From assembly GCA_015233655.1 (NCBI GenBank), contig JADFXI010000004.1:1-60233 (forward strand): a DNA stretch of 60,233 nucleotides, in the 5' to 3' direction. Below the pieces are notes generated by a model. That model was not told where the DNA came from, searched no databases, and saw nothing but the letters and a program-made list of their open reading frames with translations. Position 1 is the stretch's first letter, and every line of letters begins with the position of its first letter. This document shows positions 50,892 through 59,210 of the stretch, piece after piece. This stretch comes from Nitrospirota bacterium. Its GTDB lineage: Bacteria; Nitrospirota; Thermodesulfovibrionia; Thermodesulfovibrionales; Dissulfurispiraceae. The position numbers were made by a program, and so were the translations under genes.

Positions 50892-52489
50892 AGATATTAT
50901 TGGTCAGGCACCCCACTACTCATTTTAAGCATACCGCTCCTCCTGTCAGCGGGCTCCCTCTGGGGCTCCTTTATATAGCCGCATCCTGCAGGCAAGCGGG
51001 GCATCAGGTCCAAATATATGATGCTATAGTCGCCGCTGATGAGGATAGATGGGGGTATTATGAATCGGATGGCGATCTTTGCAGAATGGGTGCCACAGAG
51101 TCCGAAATTCGAAAAATAATAGAAGAGATAAACCCCGATGTTGTTGGAATAGGCAATCAATACAGTTCTCAGGCCACGAATGCGTTAATAGTTGCCCAAG
51201 CTGCCAAGAAAGTTAACAGAGAAATAAGAGTTATAGTCGGCGGCCCCCATGCCACTGTTATGCCTTCAACTTTCTTCAGTCGGGACAGCTCTGTCGATTA
51301 TGCGGTTATGGGAGAGGGCGAGGCAACCATCGTTGATCTCCTTAATGCTATGGGCGGCCGGCAGGAGATTCAAACAGTAAAGGGGGTTGCGTATCTGGAT
51401 GAAGGCAAATTGATCATTAACGAGAAAAGAAATTTTATAGACCCTCTTGATGATATCCCTTTGCCGGCTTACGACCTGCTGGATATGGAAAGGTATTTTT
51501 ATTTTAACGGGAAAGGCAAAGACGGCAGGGAGACATACGGCTATCAAGGATCGGAACGATCAGTTTCCATGATAACCAGCAGGGGCTGTCCTTTCAACTG
51601 TATTTTTTGTTCGATACATCTCGGCATGGGCCGAAAATTCAGAGCGCATTCCGTAAACCATGTTTTGGAACATATTAAGCTCTTAAAAGAGAGTTACGGA
51701 ATCAATCATCTGCACTTTGAGGATGACAACCTCAGCTTTGATATATCGCGTTTCAGGAATATTATTGATGGAATGATCGCTGCCGGACAAAATATAACAT
51801 GGGACACACCTAACGGTGTAAGGGCTGATTTCCTTAATGAAGATATTTTGGAGAGGTGCAAAACCAGCGGGTGTACCTATCTCAGAGTAGGTGTCGAGTC
51901 TGCTAACGAGTATGTCAGCAGGGAAATCGTCAGAAAACGATTAGACCTTGATAAGGTAATTGAAATAGCAAAGTCTTGCAATAGAATAGGTATTGACCTG
52001 GAGGCTTTTTATATTATTGGGTTCCCCGGTGAGAACATCTATCAGATGAGGGAGACTATAGATTTTGCCGTCAGGCAGGAGCGTACCCACGGCCTTTATC
52101 CGTACGGTATGTTTACCGCAACACCATTAATAGGCACAGACCTTTACAAGGTATGCCAGGGGAAAGGATATTTATCCAGAGAATTGTCTCCTGAAAATCT
52201 GGCAACGGCAACGCAGGGACAAGGGATGATTACCACTGAGGACTTTAACTCGGAAGATCTGAAAAAACTACTGATAAATTTTAAAATTCGTCACAATATT
52301 GCGAGGGTGATTTTTTCCTTCAGGTTTATGATAAAGCACCCGGGGTATTTTCTCATAAGACTTAAAGACAAGTCCTTTATGAGGCGGATGATTACTTCTC
52401 TGCTGAAATTTGAATTGAGGCCTCTTATAGCGGAATTTTTCCTGTATAGATATAAGAATTGTGTTGTAAGAAAGGTCGGTATTAAGTGA
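50888..52489 (+). CDS. B12-binding-type radical SAM protein (BRS 2)
   Basis: The 533-residue protein has an N-terminal B12-binding-like domain (PVSGLPLGLLYIAASCRQAGHQVQIYDAIV, IVGGPHATVMPS) and a radical SAM core with CPFNCIFC in SRGCPFNCIFCSIH. The core continues with HLHFEDDNLSFD and FYIIGFPGENIYQM. The DxHxxG motif is not seen. A basic C-terminal tail of about 90 residues follows (KSFMRRMITSLLKFELRPLI). The start overlaps the previous stop (ATGA). It is a different branch from BRS 1 and BRS 3 by its N-terminal sequence. Confidence 0.85.
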   Translation: MKILLVRHPTTHFKHTAPPVSGLPLGLLYIAASCRQAGHQVQIYDAIVAADEDRWGYYESDGDLCRMGATESEIRKIIEEINPDVVGIGNQYSSQATNALIVAQAAKKVNREIRVIVGGPHATVMPSTFFSRDSSVDYAVMGEGEATIVDLLNAMGGRQEIQTVKGVAYLDEGKLIINEKRNFIDPLDDIPLPAYDLLDMERYFYFNGKGKDGRETYGYQGSERSVSMITSRGCPFNCIFCSIHLGMGRKFRAHSVNHVLEHIKLLKESYGINHLHFEDDNLSFDISRFRNIIDGMIAAGQNITWDTPNGVRADFLNEDILERCKTSGCTYLRVGVESANEYVSREIVRKRLDLDKVIEIAKSCNRIGIDLEAFYIIGFPGENIYQMRETIDFAVRQERTHGLYPYGMFTATPLIGTDLYKVCQGKGYLSRELSPENLATATQGQGMITTEDFNSEDLKKLLINFKIRHNIARVIFSFRFMIKHPGYFLIRLKDKSFMRRMITSLLKFELRPLIAEFFLYRYKNCVVRKVGIK

Positions 52490-53376
52490 AACACGTTTCT
52501 TCATGTAATTTATGCGGAAGCGCAGACTCTGTTTTCTACTGCAGCAAGGACTCACTCAGTGTAGTCAGGTGTCTTAAGTGCGGACTGATATATTCCTCTG
52601 AGGTGCGCAGCCATTCTGAAATGAAGGACCATTATTCTGAAGATTATTTTAAGCCGTATCTTCAGACAGAGGCCCTGCATGCAAGAAAGCGGTTCAGGAA
52701 GAGGATAAAGGAGATAAAAAGGCTCAGGTTCCCGGGTTCACTGCTCGATATCGGCTGCGGAGCAGGCTTCTTTCTGAAATTAGCAGCTGATGAGGGTTAT
52801 AATGTGTCTGGAGTGGAACTTTCGCAATGGGCGTGCGAGTATGCAAGAAAAACTTTTGCCTTGAATGTTATTAACGGTGAGCTTAAAGATGCCGGTTTTG
52901 CCCCTGATACTTTTGACGTGATAACCCTGTGGCATATAGTTGAGCATGTATCCGACCCTGTAAAATTCCTGATGGAAGTTAATAGATTGCTCAAGAAGGA
53001 TGGGCTGCTTGTAGTGGAAGTCCCTAATATCCGAAGTGTCGCGGCAAAGCTGGCCGGCACAAACTGGGAGTTAATGGCGCCTAAGGAACATTTTTTTTAT
53101 TTTGATCTGCATACAATGTCCCGCTTGTTGCAGATGACAGGTTTTGCGGTCTCTGGAAACCGCTCATACTTTTGGACGACGCCTGGAATGGTCCTCCGCG
53201 CCAAGGCGGGACCGAAGACCGGGCTGAGCAGACTTTGTCTGCTTTTCTTTGCGTTGCTTATTGAGGTTTTTTCTTTTTTAAGATTTCAACCCATGCCCGC
53301 TTTTATACAGGGAGATGTTATAACTGTTTATGCCTTTAAAACGGAAAACGTCTCAGGAAATACAGATGAGTTCTGA
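52486..53376 (+). CDS. Class I SAM methyltransferase with N-terminal zinc-binding motif
   Basis: The N-terminus has a four-cysteine motif (CNLCG and CLKCG with 17 residues between), a likely zinc ribbon, as in sugar C-methyltransferases and related enzymes. The SAM-binding motif is LLDIGCGAGFFL, followed by VITLWHIVEHVSDP and EVPNIRSVAAKLAG. A hydrophobic C-terminus (LCLLFFALLIEVFSFL) suggests membrane association. GTG is the start and overlaps the preceding stop. It sits between BRS 2 and the flavoprotein gene. Confidence 0.85.
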   Translation: MKHVSSCNLCGSADSVFYCSKDSLSVVRCLKCGLIYSSEVRSHSEMKDHYSEDYFKPYLQTEALHARKRFRKRIKEIKRLRFPGSLLDIGCGAGFFLKLAADEGYNVSGVELSQWACEYARKTFALNVINGELKDAGFAPDTFDVITLWHIVEHVSDPVKFLMEVNRLLKKDGLLVVEVPNIRSVAAKLAGTNWELMAPKEHFFYFDLHTMSRLLQMTGFAVSGNRSYFWTTPGMVLRAKAGPKTGLSRLCLLFFALLIEVFSFLRFQPMPAFIQGDVITVYAFKTENVSGNTDEF

Positions 53377-54733
53377 ACGAATTATCATAATAGGTTCAGG
53401 CCCTGCAGGTCTGGGAGCAGCATACAGATTAAAGGAGCTTGGCTACGAAAACTGGGCCATGTATGAGCAGGATGACCGGATCGGCGGACTGTCATCAAGC
53501 TTTGTGGACGAACAGGGCTTTACATGGGACATTGGCGGACATGTGATGTTCTCCAGTATAGAGCGTTTTAACAGGCTGGCAGATGGCCTGATGGGACAGG
53601 ACTTTATAAGCCATGAAAGAGAGAGTTGGATAAGGACCCTGAAGAGATGGGTCCCCTATCCGTTCCAAAACAACATCCGCTATTTGCCCAAAGACAAGAT
53701 AGTTGAATGTTTACTCGGTCTTATAAGCGCGCAATATTCCGATAAAAAAACGTCAGCTAATTTCGAAGACTGGATATATAAGACATTCGGCGAAGGCATC
53801 GCAAATCTTTTTCTTGGCCCTTATAATGCTAAAGTTTGGGCCGTGCCTCTTAATTTGATGAGTTATGACTGGATCGCGGAAAGGATCAGCCCCATAAGTA
53901 TTGAGCGGATAATGCGAAACGTTGTTATGGAGCAGGATGATATAGGGTGGGGGCCGAACAACAGATTTAAATTCCCGCTATATGGAGGCACCGGAGGTTT
54001 TTTCAATGAATTCATGCCTGAGGTAAAGGAGAAGATTCATTTCAGGAAAAAGCTCACATCCATAGACATTGACGCCAAAAAGGTTGCTTTGAACGGCAGC
54101 GAAGCAGACGACTACGACTCATTGATTAACACGGCCCCGATAGACCTTGTTACTGGTATGATCAAATCGGGGCATACCGATACTTCATCAAGTGTCAGAG
54201 CAGCGTCTCAGCTTAAACATAACGGCATCTATGTCGTGGGGCTGGGGCTGAGAAAAAAAATGATCGGGACAAAATGCTGGGCATACTTCCCCGACGAGGA
54301 GGTCCCTTTTTACCGTCTGACATATTTCTCACACTATTCTCCGAACAATGTTCCGAACGGTGATACCGACACATACAGTTCTTTAATGTGCGAAATATCT
54401 TTCTCTGAATATAAGCCCGCTGACGAGTCCAGGCTTGTCGACCTGACTATAGAGAGTCTTATACGGGAAGGGGTAATCGCTCAGGATGACAGCCGGCTGA
54501 TCGTGAGCAAATGGGTGAAAAAAATTGAATATGCTTACCCGATCCCCACACTTCAAAGGGATGACAATCTCCGGTTGATCCAATCATTCCTGCTGGACAA
54601 CAATATATATTCAAGAGGCCGGTTTGGCGCATGGCTATATGAACTCGGCAATATGGACCACTCAACGTTGATGGGCATTGAAGCAGTCGACAGGATAGTT
54701 TTAGGCGAGAAGGAAACTCTATGGAAAGCATAA
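53366..54733 (+). CDS. FAD-dependent amine-oxidase-family protein, UDP-galactopyranose-mutase-like
   Basis: The start is IIIIGSGPAGLGAAYRLKELGY, a dinucleotide-binding fold, with the second FAD motif in MYEQDDRIGGLSSSFVDEQGFTWDIGGHVMFSS. The middle (RWVPYPFQNNIRYLP, PFNAKVWAV as LGPYNAKVWAVPL) matches the UDP-galactopyranose mutase or protoporphyrinogen-oxidase-like branch found in many glycan loci. The ATG at 53366 gives the family start; an earlier ATG at 53330 lies in the methyltransferase gene. It overlaps the next gene by 13 bases. It may make an unusual sugar ring form or oxidise a lipid or sugar. Confidence 0.82.
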   Translation: MSSERIIIIGSGPAGLGAAYRLKELGYENWAMYEQDDRIGGLSSSFVDEQGFTWDIGGHVMFSSIERFNRLADGLMGQDFISHERESWIRTLKRWVPYPFQNNIRYLPKDKIVECLLGLISAQYSDKKTSANFEDWIYKTFGEGIANLFLGPYNAKVWAVPLNLMSYDWIAERISPISIERIMRNVVMEQDDIGWGPNNRFKFPLYGGTGGFFNEFMPEVKEKIHFRKKLTSIDIDAKKVALNGSEADDYDSLINTAPIDLVTGMIKSGHTDTSSSVRAASQLKHNGIYVVGLGLRKKMIGTKCWAYFPDEEVPFYRLTYFSHYSPNNVPNGDTDTYSSLMCEISFSEYKPADESRLVDLTIESLIREGVIAQDDSRLIVSKWVKKIEYAYPIPTLQRDDNLRLIQSFLLDNNIYSRGRFGAWLYELGNMDHSTLMGIEAVDRIVLGEKETLWKA

Positions 54734-55608
54734 ATGGATTGCATGACACTCCTTTGGTCAGCGTTGTAATGATTAACTGGAACAGGAAAGAGATTCTGCG
54801 GAAGACCCTCCTGAAACTTCGTGAGCAGACCTATTCGAAATATGAAATAATCATAGCCGATAATGGGTCTAGTGATGGAGCTGCCCGGATGATAGAAACA
54901 GAGTTTTCTGAGGTCGTACTAATAGAGTTGCAAGAAAATGTGGGAATAGAAGGCTATAACATTGCATTTGAGAAATCTTCGGGAGAAATCGTTGTAATCC
55001 TCGATAATGATTCATTCCTTGAGCCTGAAGGTATAGCTAAGATTGTTAGGAAATTCCGGCAATACCCTAAACTCGGCGCCCTCGGATGCAAGGTGCTTTA
55101 TTACGATTCGGGCGAGACGCATCACTGGCATCCGGCAGTTAGGGTTGAAGAAGGCCCTGCGGAAGGATTCGACGCCCCTCTTTTTAACGGATGTGCCGCT
55201 GCTGCGCGCAGAAGCGTTATCGAAAAAGTGGGCTTTTATCCTCCGGAGTATTTTCTTTATGAGAATGAGAGGGATTTCTGCACACGGATAATTAATGCCG
55301 GTTATGATGTAAAATACTTCACAGATATAGTCGGCTTTCATATGGTGTCGCGCGAGGGCAGGAGCAATGAGCGCCTGATATTCTTTGCAACACGCAATCG
55401 TATCTGGTATCTATGGAAATATATGCCTTTTGGAATAGCCTTGTGGAAGTCTTTCACCATATTGGTCTATAACCTGTTTTCCGCCGCTAAGAATATGCAA
55501 TTAATGATATATTTAAGGCCTTTTTTTTACGCGATAAAGGGGCTGCCCGAGATTATCAAGAACAGGACCCCTATCAAGAAAGAATATATACACAAAGCCT
55601 TATACTAA
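54721..55608 (+). CDS. Glycosyltransferase family 2 (GT2 a)
   Basis: The 295-residue protein has the GT2 start VSVVMINWNRKEIL, the DNGSSDGAAR motif and IVVILDNDSFLEPEG with the metal-binding acidic residues. These are shared with rhamnosyltransferase-like enzymes. There is no signal peptide, but a hydrophobic C-terminal helix (PFGIALWKSFTILVYNLF) may sit at the membrane. It begins inside the end of the flavoprotein gene. Donor and acceptor are unknown. Confidence 0.88.
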   Translation: MESINGLHDTPLVSVVMINWNRKEILRKTLLKLREQTYSKYEIIIADNGSSDGAARMIETEFSEVVLIELQENVGIEGYNIAFEKSSGEIVVILDNDSFLEPEGIAKIVRKFRQYPKLGALGCKVLYYDSGETHHWHPAVRVEEGPAEGFDAPLFNGCAAAARRSVIEKVGFYPPEYFLYENERDFCTRIINAGYDVKYFTDIVGFHMVSREGRSNERLIFFATRNRIWYLWKYMPFGIALWKSFTILVYNLFSAAKNMQLMIYLRPFFYAIKGLPEIIKNRTPIKKEYIHKALY

Positions 55609-55683
55609 GGATGAGTGATGCGGACGACAGTCTTCAATAATATACCTTGCAGGGCCGTATCGGCAGCCGGGAGCTGAGAATCC

Positions 55684-57063
55684 ATGATAATTGATTTGAT
55701 TTTTCCGGGCATAACTTTTTGCGGGTTCAATGCCTTTGGGATGAGGAGAGACAACGAGGGCAATTTTATGCCCCACGGCCTCGCGTCCATAGCCGCTTAT
55801 CTTAAATCCAAAGGGCATTCCGTAAATGTAATCGACATGAGAAAGCTTGCCGGCTGGGAGCATTTTGAGCATGTAATAATGCAAAGTCCTGCAAATGTTT
55901 TCGGGATCTCAACGATGAGCTGCGATTATGGTGTGAGCGAGAAGGCGGCCGTTGAGATCAAAAAATATAAGCCGTCATCAGTCATTGTCATAGGAGGCGT
56001 GCACCCTACGGTTGCTGCAGAGGAAGTGCTGAAGAATAAGGTGTTCGACTTTATCATAACAGGGGAGGGCGAATATAGCCTCTGCGATTTGCTGGAACGG
56101 CTTGGACAGAATGGCAGCCCGGAAAGGATGCTGACCGGAATGCCGGTGGACCTGGCAACGTTGCCATGGGCCGACAGAGACATGTTTGACTATGACAACG
56201 GAGAAAAAACGTCCCCGCTTCTGCCGCACATGAAACCGCCTTTTGTCTCTGTCATGACGAGCCGGGGATGCCCGTATCGCTGTCGCTTTTGCCAGCCTTC
56301 GGAAAGAATGGTATTCGGCAATAAAGTGAAAATCCGTCCGGTCGTCGATGTCATCAATGAACTGGTGCATCTGAGAGAAAAGTATAGGTTCAACAGCTTT
56401 CTCATACATGACGACCTCTTCATTCTGAAACCTGCATACGTGGAGGAGTTTGTCACTAAATACAGAAAAAATGGATTTACACAAAAATTCACCTGCCAGG
56501 CCCGCGCAGATATAATTGTGAACCTGGAGGACAACATCAGGATGCTTGCTGATGCAGGCCTTGATTGTCTTATGATAGGCATCGAAAGCGGAAGCCAGAA
56601 GATGCTCGATTTCATGGACAAGGGGACTACGGTCGCGCAGAATCGGAAAGCAGTCGAGATCTGCAGGAAATATAATATCAAAGTTTATGCGAATATTATG
56701 TTCGGCCTTCCAACCGAAACAAAGGAAGACATGGATGCCACGGTAAGCTTTGTCAGACAGATGAAACCGGATTATGTGTCCCCTTCGGTCTTTACGCCTT
56801 ATCCTGGAAGCTATCTTTACGATTACTGCAAAGAGAAGGATTTGCTGCTGCCGGTTTCAGAGAAAAGTTACAGGAGGAACCCTTTAGGCGGTGCCAAACT
56901 GAAGGGAGTAAAGTACTGGCTCGTAAATTTTGAAATATTTAAGGCCGCACCTGTTATTTTTATCTTTATAGTCGCGCGTAAAATTATCGGTTCTCCTGCA
57001 GCCAATTTTATCTCGGCAATAATAAAGCGCCTTTCGAAACCTTCCGCCAATTATGCGAATTGA
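55684..57063 (+). CDS. B12-binding-type radical SAM protein (BRS 3)
   Basis: The 459-residue protein resembles BRS 1: LIFPGITFCGFNAFG, then FGISTMSCDYGVSEKAAVEIKKYKPSSVIVIGGVHPTV, with a B12-binding-like domain but no DxHxxG motif. The radical SAM motif is CPYRCRFC in SRGCPYRCRFCQPSERM, and DCLMIGIESGSQKML and ANIMFGLPTETKED follow. GGGAGCTGAG lies before the ATG. It ends in a basic helical tail (AIIKRLSKPSANY). BRS 1 and BRS 3 may be paralogues that act on consecutive or similar positions of one product. Confidence 0.85.
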   Translation: MIIDLIFPGITFCGFNAFGMRRDNEGNFMPHGLASIAAYLKSKGHSVNVIDMRKLAGWEHFEHVIMQSPANVFGISTMSCDYGVSEKAAVEIKKYKPSSVIVIGGVHPTVAAEEVLKNKVFDFIITGEGEYSLCDLLERLGQNGSPERMLTGMPVDLATLPWADRDMFDYDNGEKTSPLLPHMKPPFVSVMTSRGCPYRCRFCQPSERMVFGNKVKIRPVVDVINELVHLREKYRFNSFLIHDDLFILKPAYVEEFVTKYRKNGFTQKFTCQARADIIVNLEDNIRMLADAGLDCLMIGIESGSQKMLDFMDKGTTVAQNRKAVEICRKYNIKVYANIMFGLPTETKEDMDATVSFVRQMKPDYVSPSVFTPYPGSYLYDYCKEKDLLLPVSEKSYRRNPLGGAKLKGVKYWLVNFEIFKAAPVIFIFIVARKIIGSPAANFISAIIKRLSKPSANYAN

Positions 57064-58075
57064 CTTTCAGATGAAACCGCCTGCTATCAGCATAATTATA
57101 GTCAACTGGAACGGCAAAGAATTTCTTGAAGACTGCTTTAACGCCCTTCAGCGCCAATCACATAAAGACTTTGAGGTCATTTTTGTTGATAATGCTTCAA
57201 CGGACGCATCCCTGAAGTTGGCAAAAGAGTTGGCGGCGGACCTGAAGCTCAATGCAAAATTTGTCATTAACAAAGAAAACAGGGGGTTTGCCGGAGGGAA
57301 TAATGAAGGTTTCAAGCATTCTTCAGGAGAGTATATTGCTCTCCTGAATACAGACACAGTAGCAGACGAAAACTGGTTGAGGGAACTTACAGGAGCGATG
57401 TCTGACGACGCCACAATCGGCTTATGCGCGTCGAAACTCGTCGTATTCAATGAAAATGTGATAGACAGCGCAGGGGACGGCTATTCTACATTCGGACATG
57501 CGTTCAAGCGCGGCGAAGGGCTGTCTGACACAGCTTATCCTGAAAAAGAATATGTCTTCGGCGCATGCGCAGGAGCTGCCCTTTACCGCAGGGAAATGAT
57601 CGAGCGGATTGGTTTCTTCGACGAGGATTTTTTTCTTATCTTTGAGGACACCGACATAAGTTTCAGGGCCCTACTCAGCGGATGGAAATGCCTTTATGTG
57701 CCTCAGGCTGTTGTATCTCACAGGGTCGGGGGCAGCATCAGGACTATCAGTGAGTCGGCAGCCTACCATGTTGTGAGAAATGACAAGCTGGTAAAGATAA
57801 AGAATATCCCTTTCCGCGTGCTCATGTATAAGGCGCCATGTCTGATACTCGGTGAGATTATTTGGCTTATTTACTACATAATACAGAAGAGGTTCGGATG
57901 TTACGTTAGAGGAAACATAGATGCCTTGAAGATGCTGCCTCTAATGCTGAAGAAAAGGCGGCAGATAATGGGTCTCAGGAAGGCCTCCAACGGATATATA
58001 ATCAGCCTGCTTACCAGCGGCTTCAGATTGTATGGCCCTGCAAGAATACAACGGTATTTGAAGTTACACAACTAA
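57053..58075 (+). CDS. Glycosyltransferase family 2 (GT2 b)
   Basis: The start PAISIIIVNWNGKEFLEDCF, then VDNASTDASLKLA, NKENRGFAGGNNEGFKHSSGEYIALLNTDTVADENW, are GT2 rhamnosyltransferase-like motifs. FGACAGAALYRREMIERIGFFDEDFFLIFEDTDISFRA completes the acceptor-side region. A hydrophobic region follows (about 260-285). It overlaps BRS 3 by 11 bases; a start at 57071 is an alternative. The sugar is unknown. Confidence 0.88.
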   Translation: MRIDFQMKPPAISIIIVNWNGKEFLEDCFNALQRQSHKDFEVIFVDNASTDASLKLAKELAADLKLNAKFVINKENRGFAGGNNEGFKHSSGEYIALLNTDTVADENWLRELTGAMSDDATIGLCASKLVVFNENVIDSAGDGYSTFGHAFKRGEGLSDTAYPEKEYVFGACAGAALYRREMIERIGFFDEDFFLIFEDTDISFRALLSGWKCLYVPQAVVSHRVGGSIRTISESAAYHVVRNDKLVKIKNIPFRVLMYKAPCLILGEIIWLIYYIIQKRFGCYVRGNIDALKMLPLMLKKRRQIMGLRKASNGYIISLLTSGFRLYGPARIQRYLKLHN

Positions 58076-58085
58076 ACGGGATGGA

Positions 58086-59060
58086 ATGAACACTTTTCCG
58101 AAAGTAGGGATAATAACCCTTAACTGGAACAACTGCGATGACACGATAGAGTGCGTCGAGTCCCTTTTGAAGCAGGACTACCCGACATTTCAGATATTTG
58201 TTGTTGAAAACGGTTCCGGTGATGATTCAGCCGAAAGGCTTGAGACGTGGGGGCTGAAAGAACATCCTGAGTGTTTCATATCTCTTGGCCAGGATGAGGC
58301 GAAAGGGCAATTCATTGAGCACGCAATCGTACTTCTGAAATCAGTCGAAAACCTCGGCTTCTCCGGCGGGAATAATCTGGCCTGTAAAATTGCCGGGGAA
58401 TCGGGCGCCAAATTTTTTTGGTTCATAAATAATGATACAGTCCATGATGAAAAAGCCCTTTCCGCTCTTGTCGAGACCATGCAAAATGCACACAGGGCAG
58501 GCATGACCTGTTCAAAGGTCCTGTATTTTAACAACAGCAATGTAATTGAATCTCTCGGGGCGACACTCATAGTTCCCTTTGGCATTTTCAGGCACATTGG
58601 GCAAGGAACGATAGACAATAGCGAAGATGCCGCTCCTGTTGAAGTCCCCTATATCTATGGTTGCAGTTTTCTTGCAAGCCTGGAACTTATACGCGAAGTC
58701 GGTCTTTTGGATGAGAGCTATTTCATTCTGATGGAAGAAAGTGACTGGAGCATAAGGGCCAGGAGGAAGGGCTGGAAGCTTTACTGTTCTCCCGCCTCCA
58801 GGGTATGGCATAAAGTTTCAGCAACTATAGGAAAGAGGTCGGGAGTATTTTTTTATTATGTTGCCAGGAACACTTTGTTATTTATGCAAAGACACTATTA
58901 TATATTTCTCCCTTCGGCTTTTGTCGTTTCTTTGGCCCTTGTACTCGGTCTCATCTCTTACGACAGTCTATTATCTAAACGAACATTTTGGGGGCGCTCA
59001 AAAATGGCACTTCTCGGATACGCACATTTTTTTTCAGGGAAACGCGGGAAGGCAATTTAA
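58086..59060 (+). CDS. Glycosyltransferase family 2 (GT2 c)
   Basis: The GT2 motifs are VGIITLNWNNCDDTIECV, VVENGSGDDSAERL, NLGFSGGNNLACKIAGESGAKFFWFINNDTVHDE, and YGCSFLASLELIREVGLLDESYFILMEESDWSIRARRKGW. The last is close to rhamnosyltransferase-type enzymes. It has one or two hydrophobic stretches at the C-terminus (FLPSAFVVSLALVLGLI). GGGATGGA precedes the start. It is the last gene before bamA in the cluster, with about 150 bases between, which hold a hairpin. Confidence 0.88.
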   Translation: MNTFPKVGIITLNWNNCDDTIECVESLLKQDYPTFQIFVVENGSGDDSAERLETWGLKEHPECFISLGQDEAKGQFIEHAIVLLKSVENLGFSGGNNLACKIAGESGAKFFWFINNDTVHDEKALSALVETMQNAHRAGMTCSKVLYFNNSNVIESLGATLIVPFGIFRHIGQGTIDNSEDAAPVEVPYIYGCSFLASLELIREVGLLDESYFILMEESDWSIRARRKGWKLYCSPASRVWHKVSATIGKRSGVFFYYVARNTLLFMQRHYYIFLPSAFVVSLALVLGLISYDSLLSKRTFWGRSKMALLGYAHFFSGKRGKAI

Positions 59061-59128
59061 AGGGCGCGTAACGGTTTTTAATTATGCTATACTACCCGAC
59101 AGTGTATAAGACACTATAGTATGTTATA

Positions 59129-59167
59129 CATGGGCTTGGAGAAGTAGGGAATATACTCCTGCCCATG
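59129..59167 (+). promoter_or_regulatory. Possible structured leader of bamA (hairpin)
   Basis: CATGGGC (59129-59135) and GCCCATG (59161-59167) are perfect inverted arms, and inside them GGAG and CTCC pair. The element lies about 45 bases before the bamA start. A short AGTGT-ATAAG-ACACT repeat is at 59101-59115. A TATACT sequence near 59088 could be a -10 box. No known riboswitch is recognised. Confidence 0.45.
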
Positions 59168-59210
59168 CTTTAAAATGATGCGGTAGGAGAGGGTTTCCTG
59201 AAAGGAGTTC

